DNA of 64,000 nucleotides from Amycolatopsis sp. EV170708-02-1 (GCF_022479115.1 NZ_CP092497.1:2728001-2792000), one strand, 5' to 3'; counted from the first letter of the stretch, positions 33,011 through 41,671 are shown. Numbers and translations: made by a program. Notes: generated by a model from the sequence alone, not told the origin.

Positions 33011-34255
33011 ATGGGTGCGTTCCTCGACGGGATCCTCGCCGATTTCGGCGAGCACTGGCCGCTCTACGTCTCCATCCCGATCGTCGCCGCACTGATCGGC
33101 TACACCACCAAACTCGTCGCGATCCGGATGATGTTCCAGCCGGTCGAGTTCGTCGGCATCAAACCGTTCCTCGGCTGGCAGGGCATCGTGCCCAAACGCG
33201 CCGCCCGGATGGCGAGCATCGCCTGCGACACGATGACCGAGCAGCTGATCAAACCGGCGGAGGTCGTCGCCCGGCTGGATCCGCAGAGAATCGCCAAGGA
33301 GATCGAAAAACCGCTCCAGGCCGCGGTCGAGGACATCGTGCGCGACGTCGCCGCCCACTACCAGCCGGGCCTGTGGGAATCGCTGCCGGTGGGGATGCAG
33401 CGGCTGGTGATCCAGCGTGTCCAGGCCGAGACGCCGCGGATGGTCGCGGCCGTGCTGGAACTCATCAAGTCCGATGTGGACAGTGTGTTCGACCTCAAGG
33501 GCATGGTGGTCACCGCACTGGTCAAGGACAAACGGCTGCTGAACCGGATCTTCCAGGAAGCGGGTGACAAGGAGTTCAAGTTCATCGCCCGCTCCGGCAT
33601 CTTCTTCGGCGGGCTGATCGGCGTCATCCAGATGGTCGCGTGGGTGCTGTTCAAGTTCCCGCTGATCATGCCGCTGTTCGGGCTCTTCACCGGCTGGTTC
33701 ACCGACTGGCTGGCGCTGCGGATGATCTTCTACCCGATCGAGGAACGCCGGTATTTCGGTGTGCGGTGGCAGGGTCTGTTCCTGAAACGCCGCGGCGAGG
33801 TCGCGGAGGCGTACGGCGCGCTGATCGCGAAGGAGATCATCACCCCGCACAACGTGATCGAGGCGGTGCTGCGCGGCCCGCTGTCGGACCGGGTGCTCGG
33901 GCTGATCCAGCGGCAGCTCGACGAACAGCTCGGGCGCCGCGTCGGCGTCGGGAAACCGCTGGTGGTGTTCGCCGTCGGCAGCAGGCGGTATCAGGACATG
34001 AAGCTGAACATCGCCGAGAAGATCATGGACAAGCTGCCGGAGACCATGCGGTACATCGAGGACTACGCGACCGACGCGATGGACATCCGGAACGTGCTGG
34101 TGACGAAGATGAAGGAGCTGTCGCCGCGCGAATTCGAAGGCCTGCTGCGGCCCGCCTTCCAGCAGGACGAATGGATCCTGATCGCGACCGGCGCGGTCCT
34201 GGGCTTCGCCGTCGGCGAGGCCCAGGTACTCCTCTTGGAGCACTTCGCCGCCTGA
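33011..34255 (+). CDS. DUF445 family membrane protein
   Basis: 414 residues from ATG 33011. DUF445 signature segments occur twice: YVSIPIVAALIGYTTKLVAIRMMFQPVEF with GWQGIVPKRAARMA near the start, and FGLFTGWFTDWLALRMIFYPIEERR with WQGLFLKRRGEVAEAYG in the middle, showing an internal duplication. Hydrophobic helices lie at about 15-35, 198-240 and at the C-terminal end (LIATGAVLGFAVGEAQVLLL). The function of DUF445 is unknown; members in other bacteria have been linked to the envelope. It forms a two-gene unit with the DUF4393 gene. Confidence 0.82.
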   Translation: MGAFLDGILADFGEHWPLYVSIPIVAALIGYTTKLVAIRMMFQPVEFVGIKPFLGWQGIVPKRAARMASIACDTMTEQLIKPAEVVARLDPQRIAKEIEKPLQAAVEDIVRDVAAHYQPGLWESLPVGMQRLVIQRVQAETPRMVAAVLELIKSDVDSVFDLKGMVVTALVKDKRLLNRIFQEAGDKEFKFIARSGIFFGGLIGVIQMVAWVLFKFPLIMPLFGLFTGWFTDWLALRMIFYPIEERRYFGVRWQGLFLKRRGEVAEAYGALIAKEIITPHNVIEAVLRGPLSDRVLGLIQRQLDEQLGRRVGVGKPLVVFAVGSRRYQDMKLNIAEKIMDKLPETMRYIEDYATDAMDIRNVLVTKMKELSPREFEGLLRPAFQQDEWILIATGAVLGFAVGEAQVLLLEHFAA

Positions 34256-34263
34256 CGCCCCGC

Positions 34264-34325
34264 ATTTCGTTCTCTGGATGCGGTAGTTGCACGCGCAAGG
34301 ACCGCGTCCAGAGGACTGAACGCGA
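34264..34325. terminator. Palindrome family A, copy 3: bidirectional terminator
   Basis: Imperfect inverted repeat: left arm from TTTCGTTCTCTGGATGCGG (34265-34283) to AGTTGC, right arm GCAAGGACCGCGTCCAGAGGA (about 34295-34315). It lies eight bases after the DUF445 stop and ends just before the stop of the HxlR remnant. Even though that gene is now a fragment, the element keeps the convergent-gene position. Confidence 0.7.
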
Positions 34326-34329
34326 GGGT

Positions 34330-34476
34330 TTACGAGGCCTTCGTGGCGTCATAGGCGCGACGCGCCTGGCCCACGATCGACCGGTGTTTGGCCGCCCACG
34401 CCGAAAGCGCGGGCAGCGGCGCGTCGAGTTCGGCGGCGTGCGCCGTGATCGCGTACTCGACGCGCCGGTGTGCGTG
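34330..34476 (-). pseudogene. HxlR-family regulator, 3' remnant
   Basis: Only the C-terminal 48 or so residues remain, ending at TAA 34330: AHRRVEYAITAHAAELDAP, then a helix (SAWAAKHRSIV) and a short basic tail. RVEYAIT is the wing end found in HxlR proteins (compare VEYALTERG in the intact one at 63201). Upstream of about 34476 the frame meets the 3' end of a plus-strand oxidoreductase, so the DNA-binding half is gone. No start or ribosome site remains. Confidence 0.7.
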
Positions 34477-34592
34477 CCGGGTCGTTCCAGCCCAGGGTCG
34501 ACCGCGCCTTCCGCCTCGACGACGTCGTCGAGGCGCACCGGCATCTGGAATCGAACCGGCAGTTCGGGAAGATCGTGCTCACCGTGGACTGA
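34465..34592 (+). pseudogene. Zinc-binding quinone oxidoreductase, 3' remnant
   Basis: About 42 C-terminal residues remain, ending at TGA 34590-34592: RAGSFQPRVDRAFRLDD followed by VVEAHRHLESNRQFGKIVLT and VD. This is the usual end of NADPH:quinone reductase-like MDR proteins (EAHRHLESxxxxGKIVLTV). The frame begins within the HxlR remnant of the other strand, where coding similarity ends abruptly. With that remnant it marks one deletion that removed the shared promoter and both 5' halves of a divergent pair. Confidence 0.72.
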
Positions 34593-34638
34593 GACGCCGC
34601 TCGCGGCGGGCCGAACCGGGGGTTTCGCGTGGCCGCGT

Positions 34639-34752
34639 GGACGACACGTGTGATCAGACGGACGACACACGTGACTGGCCGGCCGACACGGGCACGCGGC
34701 CGAGTCGTCCGCCTGGACACGCGTGTCGTCCATCCGATCACGCGTGTCGTCC
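34639..34752. repeat. Array of GGACGACACGCGTGATC-like units
   Basis: At least four units: GGACGACACGTGTGATC (34639-34655), GGACGACACACGTGACTGG (34660-34678), and two inverted ones, GGACACGCGTGTCGTCC (34714-34730) and GATCACGCGTGTCGTCC (34736-34752). The first two and last two face each other, so a large hairpin can form. Units have CACGCGTG-like dyad centres and about 21-22 bp spacing. It lies between the oxidoreductase remnant and the patatin gene. Confidence 0.7.
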
Positions 34753-34855
34753 CTTCGGAACGCGCGGTTGCCCCTACGGGCGCACCATCGGCGGTACACC
34801 GGCTGCCCCGTCCGGTCTAGAGTGCCCCCTGCACAAAGCCTTGGGGAGGGCGCAC

Positions 34856-37828
34856 ATGGCCGACGCGGGGAGCCCGTGGCCGCAGGAGATCCGGCTGGCG
34901 ATGACCATGGTGGGCGGGGCGAGTCTCGCGGTCTGGATGGGCGGGGTCGCCACCGAGACCTCGCATCTGTTGCAGGCGTCGAGAGCGCCGGAATCGAAGA
35001 GCCCGTACCGGGCCCTGCTCGACCTGCTCAACGCCACCGTCTCGCTCGACGTGCTCACCGGCACGAGCGCGGGCGGCATCAACGCGGCGTGCCTCGGGCT
35101 GGCCGAGGCGTTCCGGTCGAGCCCGCAGGTGCTGCGCGACACGTGGATCAGCACGGGATCGCTCGACAACCTGATCCGCGACCCCGGCGAGAAGGAGCCG
35201 CGTTCGCTGCTCGACGGCGACAAGGTGCTGCTCGGCGATCTCAAGGACGCGTTGCACCGGATCACCGACAAGGCGACGGTGAAACCCGACTGTCCCGACA
35301 TCACCGTGCTGCTCACCGGCACGATGATCGACGGCGAGACGACCCGTTTCGACGACGCGCTCGGAAACCTGGTGCGCGACACCGAACACCGCCTGCTGTT
35401 CCGCTTCGACGCTCCTTTGTGGACGGACGACGTGGTGGGCCCGCTCGCGCTCGCGGCGCGGTCCACCGCGTCGTTCCCCGGCGCGTTCGAGCTCTCCCGG
35501 ATGCCGATCGGTGAGAAGACCGGCCCGCTGCATCCGGACATGACGAAGTACACCGATGTCACGCGGTCGCATTGGCTCACCGACGGCGGTGTCCTGCTCA
35601 ACAAACCGCTGCGGCCGGCGCTGCGGGAGATCTTCGAACGGCAGTCGCATTCGGACGTCCGGCGGCTGCTGCTCTACGTCGTGCCGACGGCGGAACGCGA
35701 GGCCGAGCGGGTCGCGGTCGATCCGGAACGCCCGCCGCTGCTGGGCAGCGCGATGAGCAAGGTCGTCGGCACCGTGCTGAGCCAGACGATCAGCGCCGAA
35801 CTGGAGGACCTGACCAGGCACAACGACGCCGTCGTCCGCACCAGGGGGACCCGCGTCTCCCTCGCCGCGATGGGGGTTCGCGGCGGCCCGGACACGCTGA
35901 TCGACCAGCGGCTGATGAACGACTACCGCGACCGCCGGGTGCAGGAGGACGCCACCGCGCTGGTCCGCGAGGCGACCCGAAGGCTGTCACTGTCCGATGT
36001 GGAGGATCAAGGCCGTCAGTGGGCGTCCGGCACGGCGGCGCAGCTGCGCGCGGCCGCGGCGGCCGGGCTGCGTGACGGTCTGCCCGCCGAGCCGCCGAAG
36101 GACACCTGTGAACTCACCGACCTCGTCGCCTTCCGCACCACCGCGCTCGACGACTCCGTCGCCACCGGCCTCCAGCTGGTGAACGCGGGCTTCCGGCTCG
36201 ATCCGACGCCGGAGCAGGCGGTGCAGCTCAACCGGTGCCGGGTGCTGCTGCACGAAGCGCGCCACAAGGCCGCGCGCGGGAACCGGCTCGCCGGCTGGGT
36301 CGCCGAACAGGGACCGCCGCCCGCCGACGTCACGCTCGCCGCCTGGATCGAAGGCCTCGCCAAGGAATGGGCCGCGCTCGGCCGCTCGGACACGCTGAAG
36401 GAGGCGTGGCCGCTCGTCGTCGCCGCGCTCCGGCAGGCGACGCCGATCCTTTTGCCGCTGGCACGGGCGAAACCCGACACTGAAGCCGCCGACACGGTCA
36501 GCACGCTGCTGGCTTGGACAGGTCTCACGTCGGACGACGACAGCGCGGGAGATCCCATCGTCACCTCGCGGCTCGTGCGCCTCCACATCGCGACCCGGGG
36601 ACTGCTCGCGCAGCCGCCGTCGGTCGACCAGCGGGTCGATCTCGTCCAGGTGAGCGCGGATTCGCGGACGCTGATGGACATGAAGCGCCGCCGGTCCTGG
36701 GACAAGCTCACCGGGATGCAGGCCGACTACTTCGGCGCGTTCTACAAGGCGTCGTGGCGCGCGAACGACTGGATGTGGGGCAGGGTCGACGGCGCGGGCT
36801 GGCTGGTGCAGTGCCTGCTCGACCCGAAACGCCTGCGGCTGCTGCGTGACGTCGTCGGCCGGGAGGCGTTCCGGACGCGGGTGCGGGACACCTTCAAGGC
36901 GATCGGCTGGCGACAGCCGGGCACGGAAGACGGGCTGTCGCAAGAGGAAGCGGACGCCCTGCGCGCGCAATTGGCCGGGGAGCTGGCTTTCCTCGGTCTC
37001 GACGGCGAACTCGCCGACGTGGAAACCGAAGCGGCGCTGCCGATCAGCATGCCGGTGACGGCGATGGTGCTCGCCAGGGTGCGGCAGCTGGAGATCGCGC
37101 GCGAGGAGCTGCCGTGCGTCGGCCTCCATTGCGGACACGACGCGAAAACAGCCAAGGGCAACGGGAAACCGTCGGAACGGTTCCGGCGGATCATCGAGAA
37201 CGAGCCCGAAACCGACGAGCAGACCCAGCGCGCGTTCCAGGCCTGCCAGGTCTCCGGCGAACGGTTCGAACACGAACGCGGCACCATGCTTCTGACGAAG
37301 ACACTGGTCAAGGCGGGCGCGGCCGGGATCAACGCGGCCGCGGGGGCGACGCGGGTGCCGAAATCGGTCCAGCCCGCCGCGACCTTCGCCAAGGCCGCCG
37401 GGCGCAGCGCGTGGTGGATCACGCGGGGCGCGGCCACCCTGCCGTCACCGTGGAACGTGCTCGCCGCGCTCGTCACCGTGCTCGCGGGCTTCGTCCTCGG
37501 TGGACAGGGCGGCCCGGTCCTGCAGTGGGTCGGCGTGCCGGTCGCCGCGGGCGCCGTCGTGTTCCTGGTGGTCAGCCTGATGACGTTGCGCAAGACGTGG
37601 CGGATGGTGCTCACGGTGCTCGGCGTGCTGGTGGTGGCGGCCCTGCTCTTCGCCGCCTTCCTGCCGCCGGTGCGCGACCCGCTGTTCGGCTGGCTCGGCG
37701 GCGTCGTCGCGGGGTGGCGGCGCGGCGAGGCGCCGGTGTGGTGGCTGGTCGTCTGCCTGCTGCTGGTGCTGCCCGCCATCTGGACGCCGATCGGCGTATT
37801 CGCGGGTCGCAAACGGCGCCGTGAATAG
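34856..37828 (+). CDS. Patatin-like phospholipase, membrane-anchored (DUF3376 type)
   Basis: 990 residues from ATG 34856, preceded by GGGGAGGG. The patatin domain has the nucleophile in LTGTSAGGIN (Ser about 70) and the catalytic Asp in LTDGGVLLNKP (about 242). The oxyanion loop is MVGGASLAVWMGGV, not the usual GGGxRG. A helical middle part of about 500 residues follows, as in actinobacterial DUF3376 proteins. The C-terminal 130 residues hold three hydrophobic helices (LAALVTVLAGFVLGG, VPVAAGAVVFLVVSLMTL, LTVLGVLVVAALLFAAFLPP) and a fourth near the end. It may act on membrane lipids from the inner face. It appears to be monocistronic. Confidence 0.83.
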   Translation: MADAGSPWPQEIRLAMTMVGGASLAVWMGGVATETSHLLQASRAPESKSPYRALLDLLNATVSLDVLTGTSAGGINAACLGLAEAFRSSPQVLRDTWISTGSLDNLIRDPGEKEPRSLLDGDKVLLGDLKDALHRITDKATVKPDCPDITVLLTGTMIDGETTRFDDALGNLVRDTEHRLLFRFDAPLWTDDVVGPLALAARSTASFPGAFELSRMPIGEKTGPLHPDMTKYTDVTRSHWLTDGGVLLNKPLRPALREIFERQSHSDVRRLLLYVVPTAEREAERVAVDPERPPLLGSAMSKVVGTVLSQTISAELEDLTRHNDAVVRTRGTRVSLAAMGVRGGPDTLIDQRLMNDYRDRRVQEDATALVREATRRLSLSDVEDQGRQWASGTAAQLRAAAAAGLRDGLPAEPPKDTCELTDLVAFRTTALDDSVATGLQLVNAGFRLDPTPEQAVQLNRCRVLLHEARHKAARGNRLAGWVAEQGPPPADVTLAAWIEGLAKEWAALGRSDTLKEAWPLVVAALRQATPILLPLARAKPDTEAADTVSTLLAWTGLTSDDDSAGDPIVTSRLVRLHIATRGLLAQPPSVDQRVDLVQVSADSRTLMDMKRRRSWDKLTGMQADYFGAFYKASWRANDWMWGRVDGAGWLVQCLLDPKRLRLLRDVVGREAFRTRVRDTFKAIGWRQPGTEDGLSQEEADALRAQLAGELAFLGLDGELADVETEAALPISMPVTAMVLARVRQLEIAREELPCVGLHCGHDAKTAKGNGKPSERFRRIIENEPETDEQTQRAFQACQVSGERFEHERGTMLLTKTLVKAGAAGINAAAGATRVPKSVQPAATFAKAAGRSAWWITRGAATLPSPWNVLAALVTVLAGFVLGGQGGPVLQWVGVPVAAGAVVFLVVSLMTLRKTWRMVLTVLGVLVVAALLFAAFLPPVRDPLFGWLGGVVAGWRRGEAPVWWLVVCLLLVLPAIWTPIGVFAGRKRRRE

Positions 37829-38039
37829 CGGAATCGCGTCCTGACCGTGCGACGAAGTGGTAACGGTTGGTATCGTCACGTGCAGTGAGACCGCACCGAG
37901 GCGGCCTTACCCACACGCGCTGCGCTTCAAACGTTACAGTTACCTTTATCACGTGTGTTTCGAGGTTGTTGCAGGTAGCCGCGTTGCCGCCGCCGCGCTG
38001 ATCTGACCGCGCCCGAATCCTCCGGTACGTTTCTTGGAC

Positions 38040-38531
38040 ATGTCCGGAAAGCGCTTGATCGAAACTCCGACCAAGGCAGACGGTGCCGCGCTCTGGAGAA
38101 TCGCCCGCGATTCGAAGAAGCTCGATCTCAACACGCCTTACGCCTATTTGCTGTGGTGCCACGATTTCGCCGACACCTCGGTCGTCGCGAAAGTCGACGG
38201 CGTCCCGGTCGGCTTCGTGATCGGATACCGCAAGCAGGACACCGGCTTCGTCTGGCAGGTCGCGGTCGACGCGTCCCAGCGAGGAAAAGGCCTGGCCGGA
38301 GCCCTGCTCGACGAGCTGTTCAGCCGTCTGACCGCCCAGGGCGTGCGGTACCTCGAAACCACGATCACGCCGGACAACGAGGCTTCGATCCGGTTGTTCG
38401 CCTCGTTCGCCAAGCGGTGGGACACCACCGTGGAACGCCAGGATCTGTTCTCCGCGGCGGATTTCCCGGCAGAGGAAGGAACGCATGAGCAGGAGGACCT
38501 GTACCGAATCGGTCCGCTCAGCAGTCAATAG
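38040..38531 (+). CDS. ectA: L-2,4-diaminobutyrate acetyltransferase
   Basis: 163 residues from ATG 38040; TTG 38034 is an alternative and no strong ribosome site is seen. It is a GNAT protein: [23 protein letters not shown] is diagnostic of EctA, followed by [23 protein letters not shown] (acetyl-CoA-binding motif, about residues 73-95) and [16 protein letters not shown]. It acetylates diaminobutyrate to N-gamma-acetyl-diaminobutyrate, the second step of ectoine synthesis, and begins the ectABCD operon. The 211-bp upstream region holds GTTACAGTTACC repeats and presumably the osmotically controlled promoter. Confidence 0.93.
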   Translation: MSGKRLIETPTKADGAALWRIARDSKKLDLNTPYAYLLWCHDFADTSVVAKVDGVPVGFVIGYRKQDTGFVWQVAVDASQRGKGLAGALLDELFSRLTAQGVRYLETTITPDNEASIRLFASFAKRWDTTVERQDLFSAADFPAEEGTHEQEDLYRIGPLSSQ

Positions 38532-38569
38532 AACGTAAAACCGGGGATCTCAGGGAGAAAGAAAACGTG

Positions 38570-39820
38570 ATGAGCATTTTCGAGGAACTCGAATCCGAGG
38601 TACGCAGTTACAGCCGTGGCTGGCCCGTGGTGTTCGACCGGGCGCAGGGGAGCTACCTGTACGACGAAGACGGCAAGGCCTATCTCGACTTCTTCGCGGG
38701 CGCCGGCGCGCTGAACTACGGGCACAACAACCCGGCGCTGAAGCGTGCCCTGATCGACTACATCGCCCGTGACGGCGTGACGCACGCGCTCGACATGTTC
38801 ACCGTGGCGAAGCGGGACTTCCTCCAGACGTTCCAGGAGAAGATCCTCCAGCCGCGCGAGCTCGACTACAAGGTCGTCTTCCCCGGTCCCGGTGGCGCGA
38901 ACGCCGTCGAGGCCGCGCTGAAGCTCGCCCGCAAGGTGACCGGCAAGGAGTCGGTCATCAACTTCACCAACGCCTTCCACGGGATGACGCTGGGCGCCCT
39001 GTCGGTGACCGGTAACTCGATGAAGCGCGGCGGCGCGGGTGTCCCGCTGGTGCACGCCACCCCGATGCCGTACGACAACTACTTCGACGGCTCCATCCCG
39101 GACTTCCTCTACTTCGAGAAGCTGCTCGAAGACTCCGGCAGTGGCCTGAACGAGCCCGCCGCCGTGATCGTCGAAGGCGTGCAGGGCGAGGGCGGCATCA
39201 ACGCCGCGCGCGTCGAGTGGCTCAAGGCGCTGGACGACCTGTGCAAGAAGCACGGCATCCTGCTGATCCTCGACGACGTCCAGATGGGCTGCGGCCGCAC
39301 CGGCCCGTTCTTCAGCTTCGAGGACGCGGGCATCAAACCCGACATCGTCTGCCTCTCGAAGTCCATCGGCGGCTACGGCATCCCGATGGCGCTGACGCTG
39401 ATCCGCCCGGACCTCGACGTCTGGGAGCCGGGTGAGCACAACGGCACCTTCCGCGGCATCAGCCCGGCGTTCGTCACCGCGACCGAGGCGATCCGCGTCT
39501 ACTGGAGCGACGACGAGCTGGAGAAGTCGACCAAGGCCAAGGGCGAGCGCATCGCCGCCGCCTTCCAGGGCATCGTCGAGGCGTACCCGGACGCGAACCT
39601 GTTCGCGAAGGGCCGCGGCCTCGCCCGGGGCATCGAGTTCGCCAACGGCGACCTCGCGGGCAAGGTCTGCGCCGCCGCGTTCGAGCGCGGGCTGCTGATG
39701 GAGACCTCCGGCCCCGACGGCGAGGTCATGAAGGTCCTCCCGCCGCTCACCCTGACGGACGACGAGCTGACGAAGGGCCTCGCGATCATCGACGAGGCCG
39801 TCGCCGCCGTCCTCGACTGA
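38570..39820 (+). CDS. ectB: Diaminobutyrate-2-oxoglutarate transaminase
   Basis: 416 residues from ATG 38570; GTG 38567 next to it is equally possible, with AGGGAG upstream. It is a class III PLP aminotransferase: [59 protein letters not shown], and the PLP lysine in [13 protein letters not shown] (about residue 265). It converts aspartate semialdehyde and glutamate to 2,4-diaminobutyrate, the first step of ectoine synthesis. It is second in the ectABCD operon. Confidence 0.95.
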   Translation: MSIFEELESEVRSYSRGWPVVFDRAQGSYLYDEDGKAYLDFFAGAGALNYGHNNPALKRALIDYIARDGVTHALDMFTVAKRDFLQTFQEKILQPRELDYKVVFPGPGGANAVEAALKLARKVTGKESVINFTNAFHGMTLGALSVTGNSMKRGGAGVPLVHATPMPYDNYFDGSIPDFLYFEKLLEDSGSGLNEPAAVIVEGVQGEGGINAARVEWLKALDDLCKKHGILLILDDVQMGCGRTGPFFSFEDAGIKPDIVCLSKSIGGYGIPMALTLIRPDLDVWEPGEHNGTFRGISPAFVTATEAIRVYWSDDELEKSTKAKGERIAAAFQGIVEAYPDANLFAKGRGLARGIEFANGDLAGKVCAAAFERGLLMETSGPDGEVMKVLPPLTLTDDELTKGLAIIDEAVAAVLD

Positions 39821-39864
39821 CCCGACCTGACCGCCCTCAACCAGGAACGAGAAGGAGTTTCCCG

Positions 39865-40254
39865 TTGCTTGTCAGAACACTCGACGAGGTCACCGACACC
39901 GACGCCGACATCAAGACCCCGAACTGGCGCAGCAAGCGCATCGTGCTGGCCAAGGAGGGCGTCGGCTTCTCGGTGCACGAGACCACGTTGTACGCCGGGA
40001 CGGTCAACGACTTCTGGTACGCGAACCACATCGAAGCGGTGTTCATCACCTCCGGTGAAGGGGAGCTCGAAAACACCGCGACCGGCGAGGTCTTCCAGCT
40101 GAAGCCGGGCACGTTGTACCTGCTCAACGACCACGACAAGCACCAGGTCCGGCCCAAGACCGAGATCAAGTGCGTCTGCGTGTTCAACCCGCCCATCACC
40201 GGCCGCGAGGTCCACGACGAAAACGGCGTGTACCCGCTCGTCACCGAACCCTAG
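39865..40254 (+). CDS. ectC: L-ectoine synthase
   Basis: 129 residues from TTG 39865, set by GAAGGAG eight bases upstream and by the family start ([15 protein letters not shown] aligns with MIVRTLDEI of others). It is a cupin: [20 protein letters not shown] and [20 protein letters not shown] hold the metal residues. It closes N-gamma-acetyl-diaminobutyrate to ectoine. The rare TTG start, shared with ectD, may lower translation relative to ectB. Confidence 0.94.
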   Translation: MLVRTLDEVTDTDADIKTPNWRSKRIVLAKEGVGFSVHETTLYAGTVNDFWYANHIEAVFITSGEGELENTATGEVFQLKPGTLYLLNDHDKHQVRPKTEIKCVCVFNPPITGREVHDENGVYPLVTEP

Positions 40255-40278
40255 AAATCGCTCGAGGAGGCGACTGCA

Positions 40279-41178
40279 TTGACGCTGACCGACACCCGAG
40301 TCGACGACAGTTACCCGACCCGCATCACGGGTAAGCCCGAACACCTGCCCAGGACGCACCCCACCGTCTGGGGCACCGAGGCCGACGGCCCCTTGGACGC
40401 GGCCACGCTCGCCAACCACGAAACGCGTGGTTACACCGTCGTCGACCAGTTGTTGTCGCCTGGCGAAGTCCAGACGTACTGGCAGGAACTCGTCCGGATG
40501 TCCTCCGGGGACCACAGTGGCGACGAGCGCGTCATCACCGAGGCCAAGACCGGTGAGGTCCGCTCCATCTTCGACGTCCACGAGACCAGCGAGCTGATCG
40601 CGGAACTCGTCCGCGACCCGCGCGTGCTCGACCGCGCCCGGCAGATCCTCGGCTCCGAGGTGTACATCCACCAGAGCCGCGTGAACTACATGCCCGGCTT
40701 CAAGGGCACCGGCTTCTACTGGCACTCGGACTTCGAGACCTGGCACGCCGAGGACGGCATGCCCGTGCCGCGCGCGGTCAGCTGCTCCATCGCGCTCACC
40801 GACAACTACCCGTTCAACGGCGGGCTGATGGTGATGCCGGGCTCGCAGCGGACCTTCGTGCAGTGCGCCGGGGAGACCCCGGAAGACAACTACAAGAGTT
40901 CGCTGAAAGAGCAGCGGGTCGGCGTCCCGAGCGAGGAGGACATCACCGCGCTCGCCGCCGAATACGGAATCGACCAGTTCACCGGACAGGCCGGTTCCGC
41001 GCTCTGGTTCGACTCGAACGTGATGCACGGTTCCTCGAACAACATCACGCCGTACCCGAGGTCGAACATCTTCGTCGTGTTCAACAGCGTCGAGAACGCG
41101 CTCCAGGAGCCGTACGCCGCGATCGAACCGCGCCCGGCCTTCATCGCCGGCCGCGACTCGACCCCGCTGACGCGCTGA
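40279..41178 (+). CDS. ectD: Ectoine hydroxylase
   Basis: 299 residues from TTG 40279, with GAGGAGG nine bases upstream. It is a phytanoyl-CoA-dioxygenase-family Fe(II)/2-oxoglutarate enzyme. Iron ligands are visible as WHSDFE (His about 149, Asp 151) and MHGSSNN (His about 250), and the ectoine signature FYWHSDFETWHAEDGMPVPR is present. It converts ectoine to 5-hydroxyectoine. It ends the operon; a hairpin at 41251-41280 and the terminator at 41397-41441 follow. Confidence 0.95.
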   Translation: MTLTDTRVDDSYPTRITGKPEHLPRTHPTVWGTEADGPLDAATLANHETRGYTVVDQLLSPGEVQTYWQELVRMSSGDHSGDERVITEAKTGEVRSIFDVHETSELIAELVRDPRVLDRARQILGSEVYIHQSRVNYMPGFKGTGFYWHSDFETWHAEDGMPVPRAVSCSIALTDNYPFNGGLMVMPGSQRTFVQCAGETPEDNYKSSLKEQRVGVPSEEDITALAAEYGIDQFTGQAGSALWFDSNVMHGSSNNITPYPRSNIFVVFNSVENALQEPYAAIEPRPAFIAGRDSTPLTR

Positions 41179-41250
41179 CGAAACCGCAGGTCGCGAAGGC
41201 CATGACGGGGCGCTTGTAGCCGTCGGTGTGCGCCCTGTTACGTTGTCGCC

Positions 41251-41280
41251 ACGTGAGCGGGCCAGTGGGCTCGCTCACGT
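41251..41280. terminator. Hairpin downstream of ectD
   Basis: ACGTGAGCGGGCC (41251-41263) pairs with GGCTCGCTCACGT (41268-41280), 12 of 13 positions, with loop AGTG. It lies 73 bp after the ectD stop. There is no T-run, so it may be a weak terminator for the ectoine operon or part of the leader of the downstream RNA. Confidence 0.5.
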
Positions 41281-41291
41281 AGGTGTTGTCG

Positions 41292-41441
41292 ACGACCGAA
41301 CGGGTTCTTCGCTCGGGGTGAGCCCACCCGGACGGACGTGGACGCCGATGTCCGATGTGGGTCGCGCCCCCAGGCGGCCCAAGTCGGACATCCCCCGGCT
41401 CCGTGCCATCAGATCGGGACTGATGGCACGGAGCCTTTTTT
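41292..41441 (+). ncRNA. Candidate structured small RNA with C-rich loops and intrinsic terminator
   Basis: GATGTCCGA (41347-41355) pairs with TCGGACATC (41384-41392), extended by GGG/CCC, and its apical region contains CCCCC. A second unpaired CCCCC (41392-41396) separates it from a perfect 16-bp stem (41397-41412 with 41420-41435) followed by T6 (41436-41441). This is the only true intrinsic terminator with a U-tract seen in the window, 360 bp upstream of the next gene and with no reading frame before it. Two hairpins with C-rich unpaired parts recall actinobacterial 6C RNA, but the C-runs here are five long and the match is uncertain. The 5' end is a guess from TAGGTG at 41280-41285; other than this and the repeats, 41179-41804 holds no gene. 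Confidence 0.55.
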
Positions 41442-41455
41442 CGTCTCGTGGGGTG

Positions 41456-41510
41456 GTCCGTGAAGGCCTCCTTGAGGGACCCAGAGTCCCTCAAGGAGGC
41501 CTTGACGGAC
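41456..41510. repeat. Palindrome family B, copy 1
   Basis: Arms of 25 bp (41456-41480 and 41486-41510, one mismatch) with loop CCAGA. The left arm begins GTCCGTGAAGGCCTCC. An almost identical element lies at 48478-48532. It sits 15 bp after the T-tract of the small-RNA terminator. Confidence 0.75.
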
Positions 41511-41590
41511 TCTCGTGATCCGCCCACGCGTGCGTCACTGGCGCCGGCGGCCACAGTGGCTGCGCGTGAAGGCCCCCTTCACACCTTGCC

Positions 41591-41648
41591 AAGTACATGA
41601 AGGCCCCTTCCTTGCGCCAGACGCAAGGAAGGGGGCCTTCATGTACTT
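41591..41648. repeat. Palindrome family C
   Basis: Arms 41591-41616 and 41622-41648 pair over 26 bp with one bulged G, loop CCAGA. The left arm begins AAGTACATGAAGGCCCC. A small perfect palindrome (GTGAAGG, then CCC, then CCTTCAC) lies just upstream at about 41566-41582. It is the second of three consecutive palindromes here. Confidence 0.7.
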
Positions 41649-41671
41649 CAGGCGAGCCCCTGGCGCTGTCC

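Noticed and set aside
34639..34752. CRISPR array
   Set aside because: Units are inverted as well as direct, spacers are only 4-6 bases and themselves repeated, and no cas gene is present.
37829..38039. tRNA or riboswitch before ectA
   Set aside because: No cloverleaf or known aptamer motif; only short GTTAC repeats are visible.
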